NCBI GenBank assembly: GCA_011009095.1
Contig: VTPC01091258.1
Coordinates: 1 to 64,000 of the forward strand
Source: Ignelater luminosus
Taxonomy: Eukaryota > Arthropoda > Insecta > Coleoptera > Elateridae
DNA: 64,000 nt
Reading direction: 5' to 3'
Numbering within the stretch: position 1 is the stretch's first letter; each line of letters starts with the position of its first letter. Shown one piece after another: positions 24,109 to 37,400 of the stretch. The notes under the pieces were generated by a model. It was not told the origin of the DNA, ran no database searches, and worked only from the letters and a program-made list of their open reading frames with translations. Position numbers and translations under genes: made by a program.

Positions 24109-25569
24109 TGTGATATATCATTTTAAAAGATATAAAATTCTCAATCTTTTACATCAAAGAAAATTAAAATCGGCCGAGTCGTTCGTGAACTAGAGACATA
24201 AACTTTATTAACAATTTTTTGTTTTTTATAGTCTTTGAAACTGTATGGGCTACTGAAGTGATATTGTTTGGATGATTGTCACAACAGGTGATCTACCTTT
24301 TCATAACATTTAATAATTAATCGCTTTACCGTCGGAGGACTTTACTTTTTGTTTCCTCTCTAACTTGTCCTAAAATCTCTCTCTCCAAGCACATTCCATA
24401 ATAATTCGTTGCCGTAAGGTCAAAATAGACTCCAGTTGAGTTTCGTACAGTTTTCATGTAAGAAAACCCAAAGAAGCTCAAAGCAATTTTCTCTGATGAT
24501 TGTGGTAGCTATTTGCTAGGTTTACGGCATTCAATCCATTTATTATGTGTTTATAAAGTTCTTGTACTAATTGTTTGTGGCTAACTTTTTTTGACGAATG
24601 TCGAAAAAAAACAGTCAAAGTGTACAAGGTTGCAGCGAGAAGGCCAATGTAATGTATTTTAAAGTTTATTTTTAAATTTCCCAAAAACTGATTAACTAAA
24701 TTTCAGTTTCTTTACACAGTTGAATAAATTTTAAATTATTTCAACTAGATATTACTTGATTAAAGGACTTTCATGTAGCAAAGGTTAAAATTGGAAATTA
24801 AGTTTCCACATCAGTGTGTGCCTTGATTGAATGAAAAATTAACGTGTGCAAGAGTTTACGTTTTTTACCTCATAGAAACGAATTAAAGATTAGTTAGTAA
24901 TTTAATCGTTATCTCGACTATATATTAAGTATATATGGGTATACATATAAATATACCAAATGTACCTAAAATGGCACATTCTACGAATCAAAAGAAAGTC
25001 TACATAAGCATGAGTTCGTAAATATACCGTTTTTGGGATGCAGGGTGTCGGAATTTAATGCAATAATAATAGCACAACTAAAACTGTTTCAGAGGGTTAA
25101 TGGAATCTATTGCTACTTTTTAAGAATGTTGGTTTCGTCATTCCCATCCTTTGATAGCGTATAAAACTGCAAGAAGCCCGACGATGGCAGATGGACGTTT
25201 TCTCTTTAGTCGTTATTATAAAACTTATGTATGTATTAACCAATAACAGCTAGTGCTGCTACATATTATATTAATACCAGCCACAACTGACTACTATACG
25301 GAGTGCTTACATTAAAATGCCATTACAAGAGTAAACTTGTGTCAATTGGCATTAAAACTCTGAATCTGTGGTATTTGCCAATGAAGTTTTAAATGGTCTA
25401 TTAGTGTAGTGGCTTTTAAGTGCAGTGAAATTACACTGAGGCTTTTAACTGTTTATTGAAACAATGATGTTACAATGTAGAAGTATAATTAATTAACTAG
25501 ATCGTCTTAGATATGCAGAGAATTTATATAACATAAAGCAGATTACCTGTAGTTAAAATAAATAATAAT
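24109..25569. other. AT-rich DNA, nothing recognised
   Basis: No gene or repeat that I can support. The 68-codon minus ORF at 24478-24684 has no motif. Confidence 0.4.
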
Positions 25570-26059
25570 TATACAAGGTGTATTCTAAATGGCGCGTAAT
25601 ATGTGCATCACGTTATTCTACATCACAGACTGAGAAAGAAATTCAAATATCAGTTTGAAGAGAACTTCTTCATTACGACGTTATTAACGTTCCTAATTTT
25701 TACTAAAATTTCTTTGTTTTTAATAATTAAGACGAAGTAGTTACAATTATTTGTAGTAATAAAAAGAAATATTCGGTAATATTTTTGTTTTATTTCTTAA
25801 TACTTTGCCTGCAATCCGCTTCTTATTATTGTTAAATCTGCGTTGTTGCTGCTATGAAATCGGTAATGGAAAGCAGCAGCTTTACAACCAGCCACCTTAG
25901 TAAAATATCATGCAAAGTTATCAGATTCAAAAACCTTTATTTTTTTATTTTAAAAACTATGAATTTATGGCAAAAAATGTATTTAGCCTTTTTAATTCAG
26001 ATTTTAATGTAAGTTCACGTGGTGTACAGATGTGCGCTATTTTAAATACACCCTGTATA
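25570..26059. mobile_element. 0.49-kb mariner-type MITE
   Basis: The left end tatacaaggtgtattctaaa (25570) pairs with the right end tttaaatacaccctgtata (to 26059). Further matching blocks (ggcgcgtaatatgtgcat on the left, gatgtgcgctat on the right) extend the inverted repeat to about 35 bp. TA lies at both edges. No coding sequence is seen inside. This is a non-autonomous DNA transposon. Confidence 0.7.
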
Positions 26060-27645
26060 ATTAATTATTATAAATAATAATTATGCTTAAGTGTTCTTAA
26101 TAAAAGCAAATGATTGCTTGAATTTCAAGTCACGTCTATAATACGTTTATGTTGCATTGAGTTTTCAATGTTCGTATTGCAACCATCAGTCTGAGAAATG
26201 TTAATTATTCCAGCGTGTTACACTTTTTGTAATGTTATGGCAACGTTTTAAGTCATCGATTAAGAAGCACTTTTAGTTTCGATTGATGTTTATACATGCA
26301 GTAGGTTTTAATGTCTTTACACACGAATCGATGGTAGACGAGTCTTACTTTTGAGAAATGAGGAACAAAGAAAGAAAGTGTAAAAGGATTTTACTTCCTA
26401 AGCAAGTCTGAAACAACTTTGCCAGTAGACACGGTGTTAAATGTTCATTAACTTCGTAATGAAATAACACAATTCTTTTTCAAGAAGTAACCCGAAAACT
26501 GTAGGTAGCAAGGGAATATTAAGGCCAAGAAAATATGATTTCGTACATTTTACAACACAGCAGGCATAGTATTAGAAATTGTTTATTCTAATAAAATGTA
26601 TTCTTATTTAATTAATCTCGAAAATTATAACAAAACGTTGAAGTAAATAAAACAGAGTAAACTTTTCTAATAATTGAGTTCCAGACAACTCGGAGAATCA
26701 AAAAACGTGTTGTGTAATTTTATCAGTGCGTTGATGATGTTAGCTGTAGTTGTAAAAAAGCCAACAAAAAAAAGCACCATTTGTAATGTTTTGCGTTTCT
26801 GTAACGACTAAAGATGTTATAAAGATTCATTTTTAATTAGTGTTCAGTTACTTCTTCTGAATTTTATGAAGTTAGACTTGTTCAAATATTTATCCCAAGG
26901 ATCTACGCAATTTGCTCCTGATTGATTCGTTAAGATAAATATTAATCTGAGTATCTGTGAATATATTATTAAAATGATAGTTCTAGATTGACGTAGAAGA
27001 ATTAGATGGCATTCATACATCAATACAATAAACTGATTGCAAAAATCAAGAAAAGCAAATACTAACATATGTAAATACAAAATAGACTTCTAAAAATAAT
27101 TTTTTATTTTTGTGGTTTCAAAACAGAAATGATTTAAGCATAAATTAAATTAATGTGAAAATTCAGTTTTCGGTGTTTCAAAATTCTCATATACGGACAG
27201 TAGTATGACAATATATATAGCAAAAACTGAATAAAAGGTTCCTCTATGATGTTTCGGTTAGACGAATACTTTTTTCATCATGATTTCAAGACAACTGAAG
27301 AAATGTTAATCAAGTAGGTAAAAGTAATCACTGACAAATGTTTGTCTATTGTTTAAAGTGACAGGTCATTTTGTCCTTTTTTCTACATATTTTCCTGGAA
27401 TTCGTTGATGTCGATGGAAAAATAAAACGCTGTGATTTGTTACTCGATGTATGTTTATTGCTCTGTGTTCGGCAAGAAATTGGCCGAGATCGACCGGTGC
27501 AAAGTGCAAGGTGTCGGTAATGCAGGTGCAGGGAATGCAACTTACAAAATGTTACTAAACTGCAAATCCTAGCAATGCATAAGTAACTAGTTTCTACAGT
27601 ACCAATCCAAATTGTGTAAAAAGTCGCTAATTATTCTAATAGAAA
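26060..27645. other. AT-rich DNA, nothing recognised
   Basis: No supported features. A less AT-rich patch at about 27350-27545 carries a 64-codon minus ORF with no motif. Confidence 0.4.
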
Positions 27646-27986
27646 GTATTGTAACGCGCCATCAATCGAATATACCAGAGAAGTCTCGAACTGTCCAGAC
27701 GTTCCGACCATCAAATGTGCGAGAAAAGGCGCGAACCTTCTAGGCTCATCGAGAGAAACAAGGGAACGATATATAAACGCAAACGGGAATTGACCCAGCA
27801 GTTATGCAGTGAATAAGCTCGTAGTAACGAACGAAATAAATGTGTAATTAGTGATGTAAATAAATTGTTCTGTACATAAAGAAATAAACAAATTTAGTGA
27901 AAATAAATATTAGAAATAAATTGTAATAGACTTAGTAAAAATGAATATTAAAAATAAATAAACGTTTTATTAAAACGTCACAGTAT
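27646..27986 (+). mobile_element. solo LTR (family A, plus orientation)
   Basis: The LTR runs from TGTAACGCGCC at 27650 to ACGTCACA ending at 27982 (333 bp), so it has the usual TG...CA ends. A perfect 4-bp target duplication, GTAT, flanks it (27646-27649 and 27983-27986). Inside are a TATA box (atatataaacgc, about 27769) and several aataaa signals in the 3' part. No internal retrotransposon region adjoins, so the rest was probably removed by recombination between two LTRs. A diverged copy lies at 50531-50905 on the other strand. The 4-bp duplication fits the Gypsy (Ty3) group, though 5 bp is also common among LTR elements. Confidence 0.85.
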
Positions 27987-28551
27987 TATGATATGCTGAT
28001 GGCGTTAGGAGCTTGTATTAAAATAATCAAGCAAGAGTAGTAAGTCAGGCAACTTACTCCCACTGCATTCCGATTTAAAATTTTCTAAAACAGGAAATTT
28101 TTCGTCCCCCACAGCAAACTTTTGAAAATCTAAAATGGCCGCTTTCGAAAATATGCAAAGCGCCTAAAGACTCGGGATTTCCCGTGACCTTGGAATTTCT
28201 CCATTGGAATGTGATAACATTACCCGATTAGAATGCCATGATAGTGAGGGTACACTACAGAAGTAGTACTATTAGGACAAGCGGTGCCTTTATACGCTGA
28301 ACGACATCCTCAGCGACGACTGCTAGAGTTAACGTGTTTAGAAGATAAGAGGACCAAATTTTGTTCAATGGAAGTGTTACGCTACCCCGGTATGTAAATG
28401 CTGGTCATCAACGCCTCCACAATTATGAAGCACTAGGTGTGTCGTTAGAGCCATATCTTTGGTAAAAGGCGTGTTGATTTGTGAGTAATAAGTTATCTTC
28501 ACGATTTGTGTCAGATAGTGTTGTTGTTATTATCAATAGTAGTTAACAATA
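27987..28551. other. spacer, possible 5' part of the next transposon
   Basis: This is moderately less AT-rich and probably includes the 5' non-coding part of the transposon whose gene starts at 28552. The left terminal repeat could not be identified. Confidence 0.35.
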
Positions 28552-29558
28552 ATGGAATATACTAATTATTTATTTATGGAATGTGTCATGGAAATGCAGC
28601 TGCTGTAGTTAAAGACTACCCTCAGCAATACCTAAATCGTAGACATGCGGATTACCAAGTTTTTATAAGAATTGACAATAACCAATGTGAATTCGGAAAA
28701 TTCACCGATTGTCATCATGTTGGTCAAAACAGAAATGGTGATTTTGAAGATGATAGCATAAATGCAACAACTGCTGACCCTACTACTAGTACCCGTAGAA
28801 CTGCTAACCATCTAGATATGTCTCATAGTTCAGCGCGGCAGAAAATTCATGACGAAAGGCATTAGCTTTACCATTTACAAAGTGTGCAGAGTCTACGCGA
28901 AGCAGGCAACAACAAAATTTTTGCCATTGGTTATTAAATGCTATTGACGACACCTCAGATTTCTTACAGCACATCTTGTAAACTAACAAAGTCCAGTTTG
29001 CTAGAAATAGTGTGAACAACTACCATAATTTGCATACATGGGCATTAGAAGACCCACATTAAGTTCAGCAAACCAAATTTCAATATCGATTTAGCATAAA
29101 TGTAAGGACTGGCATAACTGACGGTTACTTAATTATATTTTATATCTTACACCATAGTTTTAATGCTCAAAACTAGCTAGAGTATCTTCAACAAACTCTA
29201 CCTATTTTTATGGAAGATGTACCTTTGCCCCTACAAAGGAATATGTGGTTTCAGCAAGATGTGGTTGCTGTTCACGCTGCAAGTTCGGTAGCGATAGATT
29301 GGGCGCAGGGGTCCAGTTGCATGGCCAGCTCATTTACTAGACTTAAGTCCGCTAGACTTTTATCTATGGGGTTGTTTGAAAGAAAAAGTCTACTTTATTT
29401 CAAGCGAGAATCAAGAATATTTAATAAATCGACTTTATCAAGCTGCTGTAGAAATTCGTTAACGGTTCGAGCAATTGCATAATGCACATAATTCACTTGT
29501 TCGTCTATGTGAAGCATGTATACAACACAACGGCAACCACTTTGAACAATTATTGTAA
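28552..29558 (+). pseudogene. mariner-superfamily transposase, nearly full length, broken
   Basis: This corresponds to a transposase of about 335 residues, the usual length. It opens at ATG 28552. After a frameshift it shows YGMCHGNAAAVVKDY and NRRHADYQVF (N-terminal helix-turn-helix), then TADPTTSTRRTANHLDMSHS near 28775. Further on are LNAIDDTSDFLQHIL, NSVNNYHNLHTWALEDPH, MWFQQDVVAVHAASSV (second catalytic Asp kept) and SPLDFYLWGCLKEKVYF (third, near 29345-29390). It ends LCEACIQHNGNHFEQLL with a stop at 29556-29558. Several frameshifts and stops kill it. A probable right end, ttgaatcactctgtata, lies at 29735-29751. Confidence 0.85.
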
Positions 29559-29734
29559 TTTTTATTTGTTTTTATTGTTTTCTGTTAACTGCTTATTTTT
29601 TAAGATTTAGTATACTAAATAAACAGTTTTCCTCATTATCGCAGCAATCCTTGAAACTCGGATATGGGTACACTGTAATTTTTTACTCCAAACCACCTGT
29701 CTAATGATCCCCTAGAGTTATTGTCAACACCTTT

Positions 29735-29752
29735 TGAATCACTCTGTATAGC
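29735..29752. repeat. probable right terminal repeat of the 28.5-kb transposon
   Basis: gaatcactctgtata read from outside is tatacagagtgattc, the form seen at other TA-inserted elements here. It lies about 180 bp after the transposase stop. The left partner was not found. Confidence 0.45.
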
Positions 29753-32479
29753 ATGCGTTTTATAAAAATCACCCGAGATATTTATGAAAGATCAGTGTGA
29801 ACAATCAAGTTGATCTTGTAAACGCTTGCTTATATGGTATACCCTGTGTAAACTTACCACATTCAGTACCTATTTTATTAAGTTATTGTAAATGCACATA
29901 TCATCTAACACTTTTACAAAATCAAGTATTCTAAGTGTTAAATTCATATAATAACAGTTGCATCAGAAAGTTACTAAATTTAAACCAAAACCCAGTAATA
30001 AACACAACTTTTCATATTCGGACGTAACCTTCTTGAAGCATCTTGTTTTCAAAAACAAGTTCTAAATTCAAAGAGCTCTTACTGTCGAAGTGTTATTAAA
30101 CAATGATCAAGTTCATACAATAAAGTAGACAATACGCACAAATACTTATTAAAATTAAGAAATTACGAAAAAAAGTAAAAAGGCCTAAAATAATGAGAAA
30201 AAGTATACTGGGTTCCTAAAAGAATGAATATGAAAAATTTACCCTTATATCTAGATCAGCTGTAACTCATCAGCAATTCGACAACCTCTGAGGCCGCTAT
30301 CTACGTCTTGGAGCTCCTAGTGTTTAAGCGTCACTAAGCTACTAAGTATAAGCAATCTCTGATGTACAGGGTGTACCATTTGAGTTCACTTTCGTTATAT
30401 GTAAGAAACGTATTATCGAATTTACTAAGTTTATCAGAACGTTCATACAACTATCGTCATTGGCGCTCAGTGCTTCTCGACCCATTTCCCTACTTTGTCT
30501 TTTAGTAATAAGTCGTCTACAAAGTATACCGCGAAGCCATCTCGGTCTTCGACCTCCCAAGTAAGCCACCTAGCAGTTGTATTTTGTATCACTGGAAAAC
30601 CGACCTGGGTCACTAATTCTCATTTTTCTCGTAACATCTTTTGACCATAAAATATTTCTTAGATAATATTTTTATGCTACTCTGTAGTCTAAATTATTAA
30701 ATATTATTAAAATCAAAAAGTACCCAAAAGGAATTTTAATTCCCTAATGTGAACACACGCAGTAATATGAACGTGAAGATATTTAATTTGAATATATTTT
30801 TTTTGTCTTTATGATTAATGAATACTTTTTCCATGTGTTTATGTTATAACATTTTTGGAAAATAAATTTTAATCAAAGTTCTTTTAACTTTTTCGATGTT
30901 GTGTCCAGAAAGGTTCGGCTTTTTTGTTAATGAAATTATTAAAATCATTTTGTAATTTTTATGAGTATCACCGACAAAATCTGGAATATGAGTTTTTGGA
31001 ACTTCACTTTTATAAATGATTAAGTTATTGTAAATAGAAGACTTTTTTGTGTATAGAAGTTAAATCTCAAATATTGTTCAATTTCTATTTGCTATTAGTA
31101 TGCCAAACCGAATTTCTGCGTGATATAATAATAACTAACGCAGCTAACTCAAGAAAAGAAAAAAATTATCAGATTTAAAAAGAAAAGATCCAGATGTATT
31201 TCTAAGAAAAATTCGTTTACCGTGTGACCTTCTGAAAATTCTTTTATTGATTTTGCCCTCCCTACTTCTCCTATACTGTTTTTATTTAAGTATCTCTATG
31301 TAATATTTATTTAACTTATTCATTAAACTTTCATCCAAAATGTTTTTATAAAAATTGACAGTGTTGCGTGTTTCATATAGATATCTTGTTTCTACTTTCG
31401 ATAAAGTCACACGCATACCTTGTTTCCTTATTATATTAATAAAGTCTTTTGTTACACCATTATCAGCTTCTCAGCACTTAATGTTTTATGTTTTATTTTA
31501 TATCAGTTGAACCTTCTTTGCAAAAGTAGTATAACAGATAATACATTACATATTTTACTTTACAAGCATATTTTTATTTAAAAACGCCTCCCGTTACTTC
31601 AAAATTGTAATTTTGCAAAGCCTACCAAAAACGTGTATATACGGGTATAACACCCACATCAAAACTGCAAGCTACTGAACATAAAAAACAAATAGGCGTA
31701 GGTAAATATCAAATGTTGCAAACTTTTTCATTTCTACGTTGTTTACGACAGTTCCCGCGATAATTAAGCGGCTATTTATGTAGATAATATAAAAACAAGT
31801 AAAAGAAGCAAGATTGGTAAATAATCAAGAAATTATAAAATTTAATCCTTGCATGTTGTTAAATTAGAAAGTGAATAAAGCCTAATTTGTTCACAAATAC
31901 TAATAATCATTAATAGTTTTAATGTCATCAGAGAAGATAATTTGAAGCGTATTTATAAAATTTACTATTCACTGTTGGTTTGATATCTTTGCATTTATCA
32001 TATTATTTTGATTCATATTTGTTCGTTTCATTTAATTTTCCTTTATTCGTTCTGTTTACTTATTTAGCATTTCTATGTGCCCAATTTACCATTCTTTTGT
32101 ATTAACTAAATGAAATGCAATTTACATGTCAAAATAGTGCTACTTTTAAAGAATGTTTACATCTTATTATTTCCCTTATTAGGGTAGTACATAACTCCAG
32201 TGCTGTCGTAAAAAGAAAAAAACCATCAGATAGTAAGAAATATTGCTTGGGTTGTAATCTAGAAAACCTTGTGATGTCATTACTTAAAAGTGATAAAAGT
32301 ACAAAAGGTAAAAACTATTTTACCTTTTATTATGCCGAATACCGTAATCGTGATGGTCTCTGTTGTATGTAATTAATTCTGACATTAGTTCTGTAACTGT
32401 CCGTTTACAATTTTAACTCCCGATTGCATAAAGCGTTTTTAAAGTAGTTATTAGTTAATGCGATGGTAACTCTAATATC
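29753..32479. other. spacer with one orphan transposon end
   Basis: At 30365-30380 tacagggtgtaccattt looks like a mariner-type end with no partner. The region around 30250-30600 is less AT-rich and may be transposon debris. Other ORFs (30342-30569, 32115-32372) have no motif. Confidence 0.35.
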
Positions 32480-32720
32480 TAGCGATTTGATTGGCAAGCT
32501 GTAAGTTGACATTAATTTCTACTACTACAATCGTCTTAGTTTTTGTAGTATTAAATTGTAGTTTATTTTGCTTTAGCCATAGTACTACTTTACGAATGTC
32601 GGAATTAACCTACTGCACAGCTGTGCTGATGTTTTCGTCAGCTGTTGCAGTAAAGGTATCATTGGCAAAGAGGTTTATCTCACAAAAATCCAGAACTGCA
32701 TTAATATGGTTTATTTGCTC
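32480..32720 (-). pseudogene. LINE reverse transcriptase fragment around the active site
   Basis: The minus strand reads INAVLDFCEINLFANDTFTA, TADENISTAVQ, a stop, then VNSDIRKVVLWLKQNKLQFN and TTKTKTIVV. This is the active-site region of a reverse transcriptase, with FAND in place of the catalytic FADD/YADD, followed by the W-x-K-x-N-K-L-x-x-N-x-x-K-T motif. The Asp-to-Asn change and the stop show it is dead. It fits the Jockey/CR1 group. The plus-strand ORF at 32491-32784 is its shadow. Confidence 0.7.
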
Positions 32721-34430
32721 GTACTATGTCTGTTGTTACAAAGGTTGTAGTATATGCGGACGGTACGAAGCGTGCGAGAATTGAAATAAATAGTTATCCC
32801 CACCGATGTTAATATGTAGACCATCTACCTATTTAGCGTCACTGCAATCAAAACAAGATAGTGAGGTTAAGACATTTTCTCTCTCTTTTGAAGGCCAAAA
32901 CAAGCTTGGAATTCTGAAAGGAATGCTGATAGTCACAACTGAGAGACATTATAGTGCTCAAAATTAGTAAATTGATGCTAAGTGTGTGAAGAAAGTTTTT
33001 TATCTTAAGAGTACAATGTTACCTTAAGCCTGTAGAATTTAAGTTAACAGTTTCTGATTATTATTAGACAGATTAATACGAACTACGAACTATAACAACT
33101 TTATGTAAACGTAGTTGCGGTGCACGGAATTTGCTGCTACTGTCGGGTTTGGAAGGAAGTATTGTTTCATCTCAACGCTTTTATGCGGAAATCAAATATT
33201 ACCATATCCGATATTAGAGTATGTTACCTTACCTTTATAAAATAGTATCGATCTTACAGAATAATGTAACCATTCCTAACTCATTCACATTCTTAAAAAG
33301 TTCTTAATTTTACTAATGTAAATCATCAAATGCTTTTAATGTATCTTTTAGTTTAAGTAGATTAACAGTGAAGGCGTGTTCATTTCAAAATTTCTAATTA
33401 ACATTCTTAGTACTAAAAGGAAGAAATACTTTGTAAATCTTATATCGTGTTTTCCGATGACTGCGTGAATATTTTGTGCAAGAATCTCTCTCCTTATGGA
33501 TGTGACGATTTTAATGATTATAAACTACACGAGAGTAAATAAACCAATAAATCACCTAGCGCGTGTTGACATTTAATTAAGGCAGTTGCTTTCTCGTCAA
33601 GCTTCTAAGGGGGATGCGCATATTTACGCTCATGTAATAATATAACATCTTACTCTTAATAGAGAGCAAATGGTTTAGTAACCAAGCATATCCTGTTGAT
33701 GGTTATAGCTTCATTTACGAAAGAAGAAGGAAGGAAGCGCCGTTCGGCAAACAATATATATTAAAAATGAGATGATAAGCTTAATGGAGTAAAGTAAATT
33801 AAAATATGTTTAACAAATTTCGTTCTTTCGTCGGTATTTTTCAGCAGGAATTCACGAAATCAGAAAATTATTTATCTTAGAAATTCTAAATACGAGATGG
33901 TTTCTTTTCGAAACAACTTTGTCGAAAAATTTAAAATTCAAATGGAAAAGCGCAGACCTTCTTTACATCGTAAGCTGGACAAGTTTCATTTACATTCAAC
34001 AACAGGTACACACTATTACGAGAGTGAATTTTGAACTTATATTTTGTTAAAATAAATATTCTAATTGTGCGGAAAACCTTTTAAAAGGTTTAAAAACCGG
34101 AAGATAATCTTTTTATTAACACTGAAATAGTTATAAATGAATCTAAAATGCATTCTTATAAATATAGACTTCTTAAAACATAAAAAAAAATCATCAAAGA
34201 CCACATCTGTAAAGCGTTATTCAGATTTTTATTTATGTTCGAATCGATCTTTTATTCGCTTTGACGCAAATTCCAAGTACTTTTGAATGTTGTAAATTAT
34301 CCCTAAATTATTTCGTAAATACCTTTAAACACGTTTCCTGCAAGAATACGCTTTTTAAAAATATATTTAGGCTCGTTAGAGAGCATAAATTTGTCTACAA
34401 TAAAGAATGTTAAGAAAGAACATATTTATT
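32721..34430. other. AT-rich DNA, nothing recognised
   Basis: I see no gene, RNA or clear repeat. Confidence 0.4.
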
Positions 34431-34460
34431 ATACAGGGTATCTACAAATTCGGCCATCAA
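34431..34460. repeat. orphan mariner-type transposon end
   Basis: tatacagggtatctacaaat has the TA edge and tacaggg start of the Tc1/mariner ends in this window. No inverted partner was found, so the element is truncated. Confidence 0.4.
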
Positions 34461-37400
34461 ATCTTCATCGCGTATTCTTTGATTTAAAATAAGGTGAAAA
34501 GTTCCATTAAGCCATGCATCTAGTTTTGCTTTCTTGTTTAGTTATAGATCTTGAAAGATGACATGTTGGAACTTGTTATCTTGGACTAATTTTTGAACCA
34601 CCGAAGATACAAATACCAATTTTGGCATAGTTAAATGTAGGTTATTTAAGTACATATTTATGTTTAATTGTATCAATATCTGATAATGCGTGCTTGTTAG
34701 TCAGGGAGTATATCAACTGATAAACTGATTTAGTCGAGCAGGTGATACGTACTGTTAGACGTATTAAATTGGTACAACACCAGTGGCTCCTGTTCTTGGT
34801 TGCACTCAGATAACTGGGATTTCTCTTGGCATACGGGTGTGGGTTTCAAAAGTACTGCTTCTAAGGTTGCAAACCTTTGAGAACTAAACAAACAAAAATA
34901 AATAAGAACACCAAGTTCGCCCATTAACTCTCAAACCTTAAACTACAAAAGGTGGGGTTGACTCTGGCGGCAACAACTGGTGACTAAAGGTGAACCTAAA
35001 GAAGACTCGTGCAAGCAGCAAAAAAAAAACGAAATGCGAAATAACAAATAACAAGGAGTTTAAAGCAAATTGGTCAACTTTACTTAAGTACAATTGTAAA
35101 TATATAATAAAATGATAATAACAATTTTTTAATTATAGATATATACATCGGCATCAACAATTTTAATGTAAGATTAGTAGTACATAAACTAATTTGTAAG
35201 ATAAATTGTAATAAAGGAAGAAGGTTAAAATTAATTTTATCAACCAATTAAAGATGTGTAATATTAATGAAACATAACAATTACTTGTTGGATTATGTAA
35301 AGTACGTACTTCGTTCATGCATTTATATAACGGTTATGCATTAAATAGTTCCCCTACACCAACACCTTAAGGCAACTTTTACAGGTGTGTTTATATTTTT
35401 TTTGTACATATTTTGTGCCTGCCTGTTGCCGTGTGTAGGTATAAAACCTTATGACAGAGTAAACCCATACGGTTAAGTTATGGTTTGGCATTTGAAGTTG
35501 AATAACTCAAAAACAATTCGAGATATCAAAGCGCTGACTGCAAACTTTTAATCAGCGTGGAAAACTGAATTAGATCTATATCACCTGCCACATAGTGTGG
35601 CCGCAACATAGCAACACATAAGTACGAGCGCACGTTCACCTCCTCACTTAATTCGAATTCCCCAACTAATTAAACTATGTAATAAAATATTCAATAGTAA
35701 ATAATGTTTACTATAAAAGCTATGATAAAATATTCAACAATAAATTATATGTAATAGAGGAAACCATATTATAAGCTAATCGAAGGAACCAGTGATAACA
35801 CTTAGTAGCTGGTTAAGTAACCACTTGACTTACCAAATACCAAAGCAAATATTTATACCAACACTAAAAAAAACGTTTAATTTCAAATTTCTGATACGAT
35901 TATGTGACCTTATAAGTGATAGGTTTTGTAACCTGGGCTTAAATAATTAAAGCGCAAGGCTAAAAATATATCGTCTCGATTACTCTACCACGTTGTGTTA
36001 ATAATTTTCTAGCAATAGCTACTAAATACCAGTATAAGGAACATAAACGCAGTCGCTTTGTATACAAAGATAAAGGATAAAAATTACACAAGATGGTTAC
36101 CTAAGTTAGTGAATTATTAATTTTCAGTTAAGTCTTTAGAGTGTAATTTATATTTTAGTTTTTAGATTAAAATAGGGTTAGATTAGAAAATTATCTTGTA
36201 GAATTTTTCTTTAGGATAGATTAGGTTAAGGTTTAGGTTAGTTTTCTCGGTTGTGATCAATCTCGATGAGAAGTGGGTATAAACCTAATCTCTTTTAATC
36301 CAAAAAACAATGAGCTCTAATTTAATTAATATGCCCTACTAAATAGCAAATCCCTTGCAAATTAATAAATCACTTAGGTGATTCTAGCAAACCCTATTGG
36401 ATGTAAATTTATGAATACTATTCGAGTTTTTGTAATGAAGAATTGGTAAATAGAGATATTAATATTCCTTCAATCATGACATAATGTTAAAAGATTTATG
36501 CACACAATTTTTATAGGAAGAATGTGAAGTTTTCCAAAATCAGAATTACAATTATTTGATCACCCGTGTCATACATACTTCTATTACACTTAAAGCGTAT
36601 AAAAAACTGGTTCGATGTAAAATATAAAAGGTTCCAGATGAGATAAATCAAACAAAAATAAAAACGTCATGAACAGATTCAAGGTCAGGTTTGAACGTGT
36701 GGCGGTCAGTAAAAGTAATAACGTATAAATGTACAAATGTAAAATTAGATTGAGTACAGCGCTCGAAAACAGTCTATAAACAGGAAGGTATTAAAAAATA
36801 CCTTACCTAAATGTACATGATTTATAAATCATAAAGGTTGAACTTGAACAAAGCAAATGATGAAAAAATTCAGTTTCAAAAGAGATTTGACATGGATATA
36901 TGTTTGAAAGAAATATGAGTTTAAAGAATGGGAAAATCAATAGAAAAAATACTACTACCAAATCGTACAGAAAACCTTGAACTTAAGGACCTGTCGAGCT
37001 AAATTGTATAGATTAATAAATTTCATATTATGAGGTTTTATTGTTACATGACGGACTATTCAACTCTGACCTATAATTTGGTAAACAAAATAATAAAATT
37101 GCATCACAATGAAGTTATTAATATTAATATCTTCCTGATTTTGATTTATTGCTGTCTAGCATAAATACAGCGAGAGTCAGACTTTTACCATTTTAAAGCT
37201 GGAATAAAAACTGCTTAGTTTATAATAAACCAGCAAACAAAACATAAAAACAGCAACAGTTTCTGGTTTGTTTTTTCAGACACCCTTTGTTTAAGGTACA
37301 CCCAAAGAACAAAAATTGATATGTCGAACATTAAACTGCAGTTGAAATTTAAGTGAGCTCCAATAATTAATTTAGTTTACTTAATTAAACACAAAGTATT

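Noticed and set aside
34730..34990. Possible LTR end followed by a primer-binding-like ctggcggcaacaactggtga.
   Set aside because: No second LTR, no target duplication and no gag/pol sequence after it.
36165..36245. TTAGG-like words resembling insect telomere repeat.
   Set aside because: They are irregular and interrupted; no tandem TTAGG array is present.
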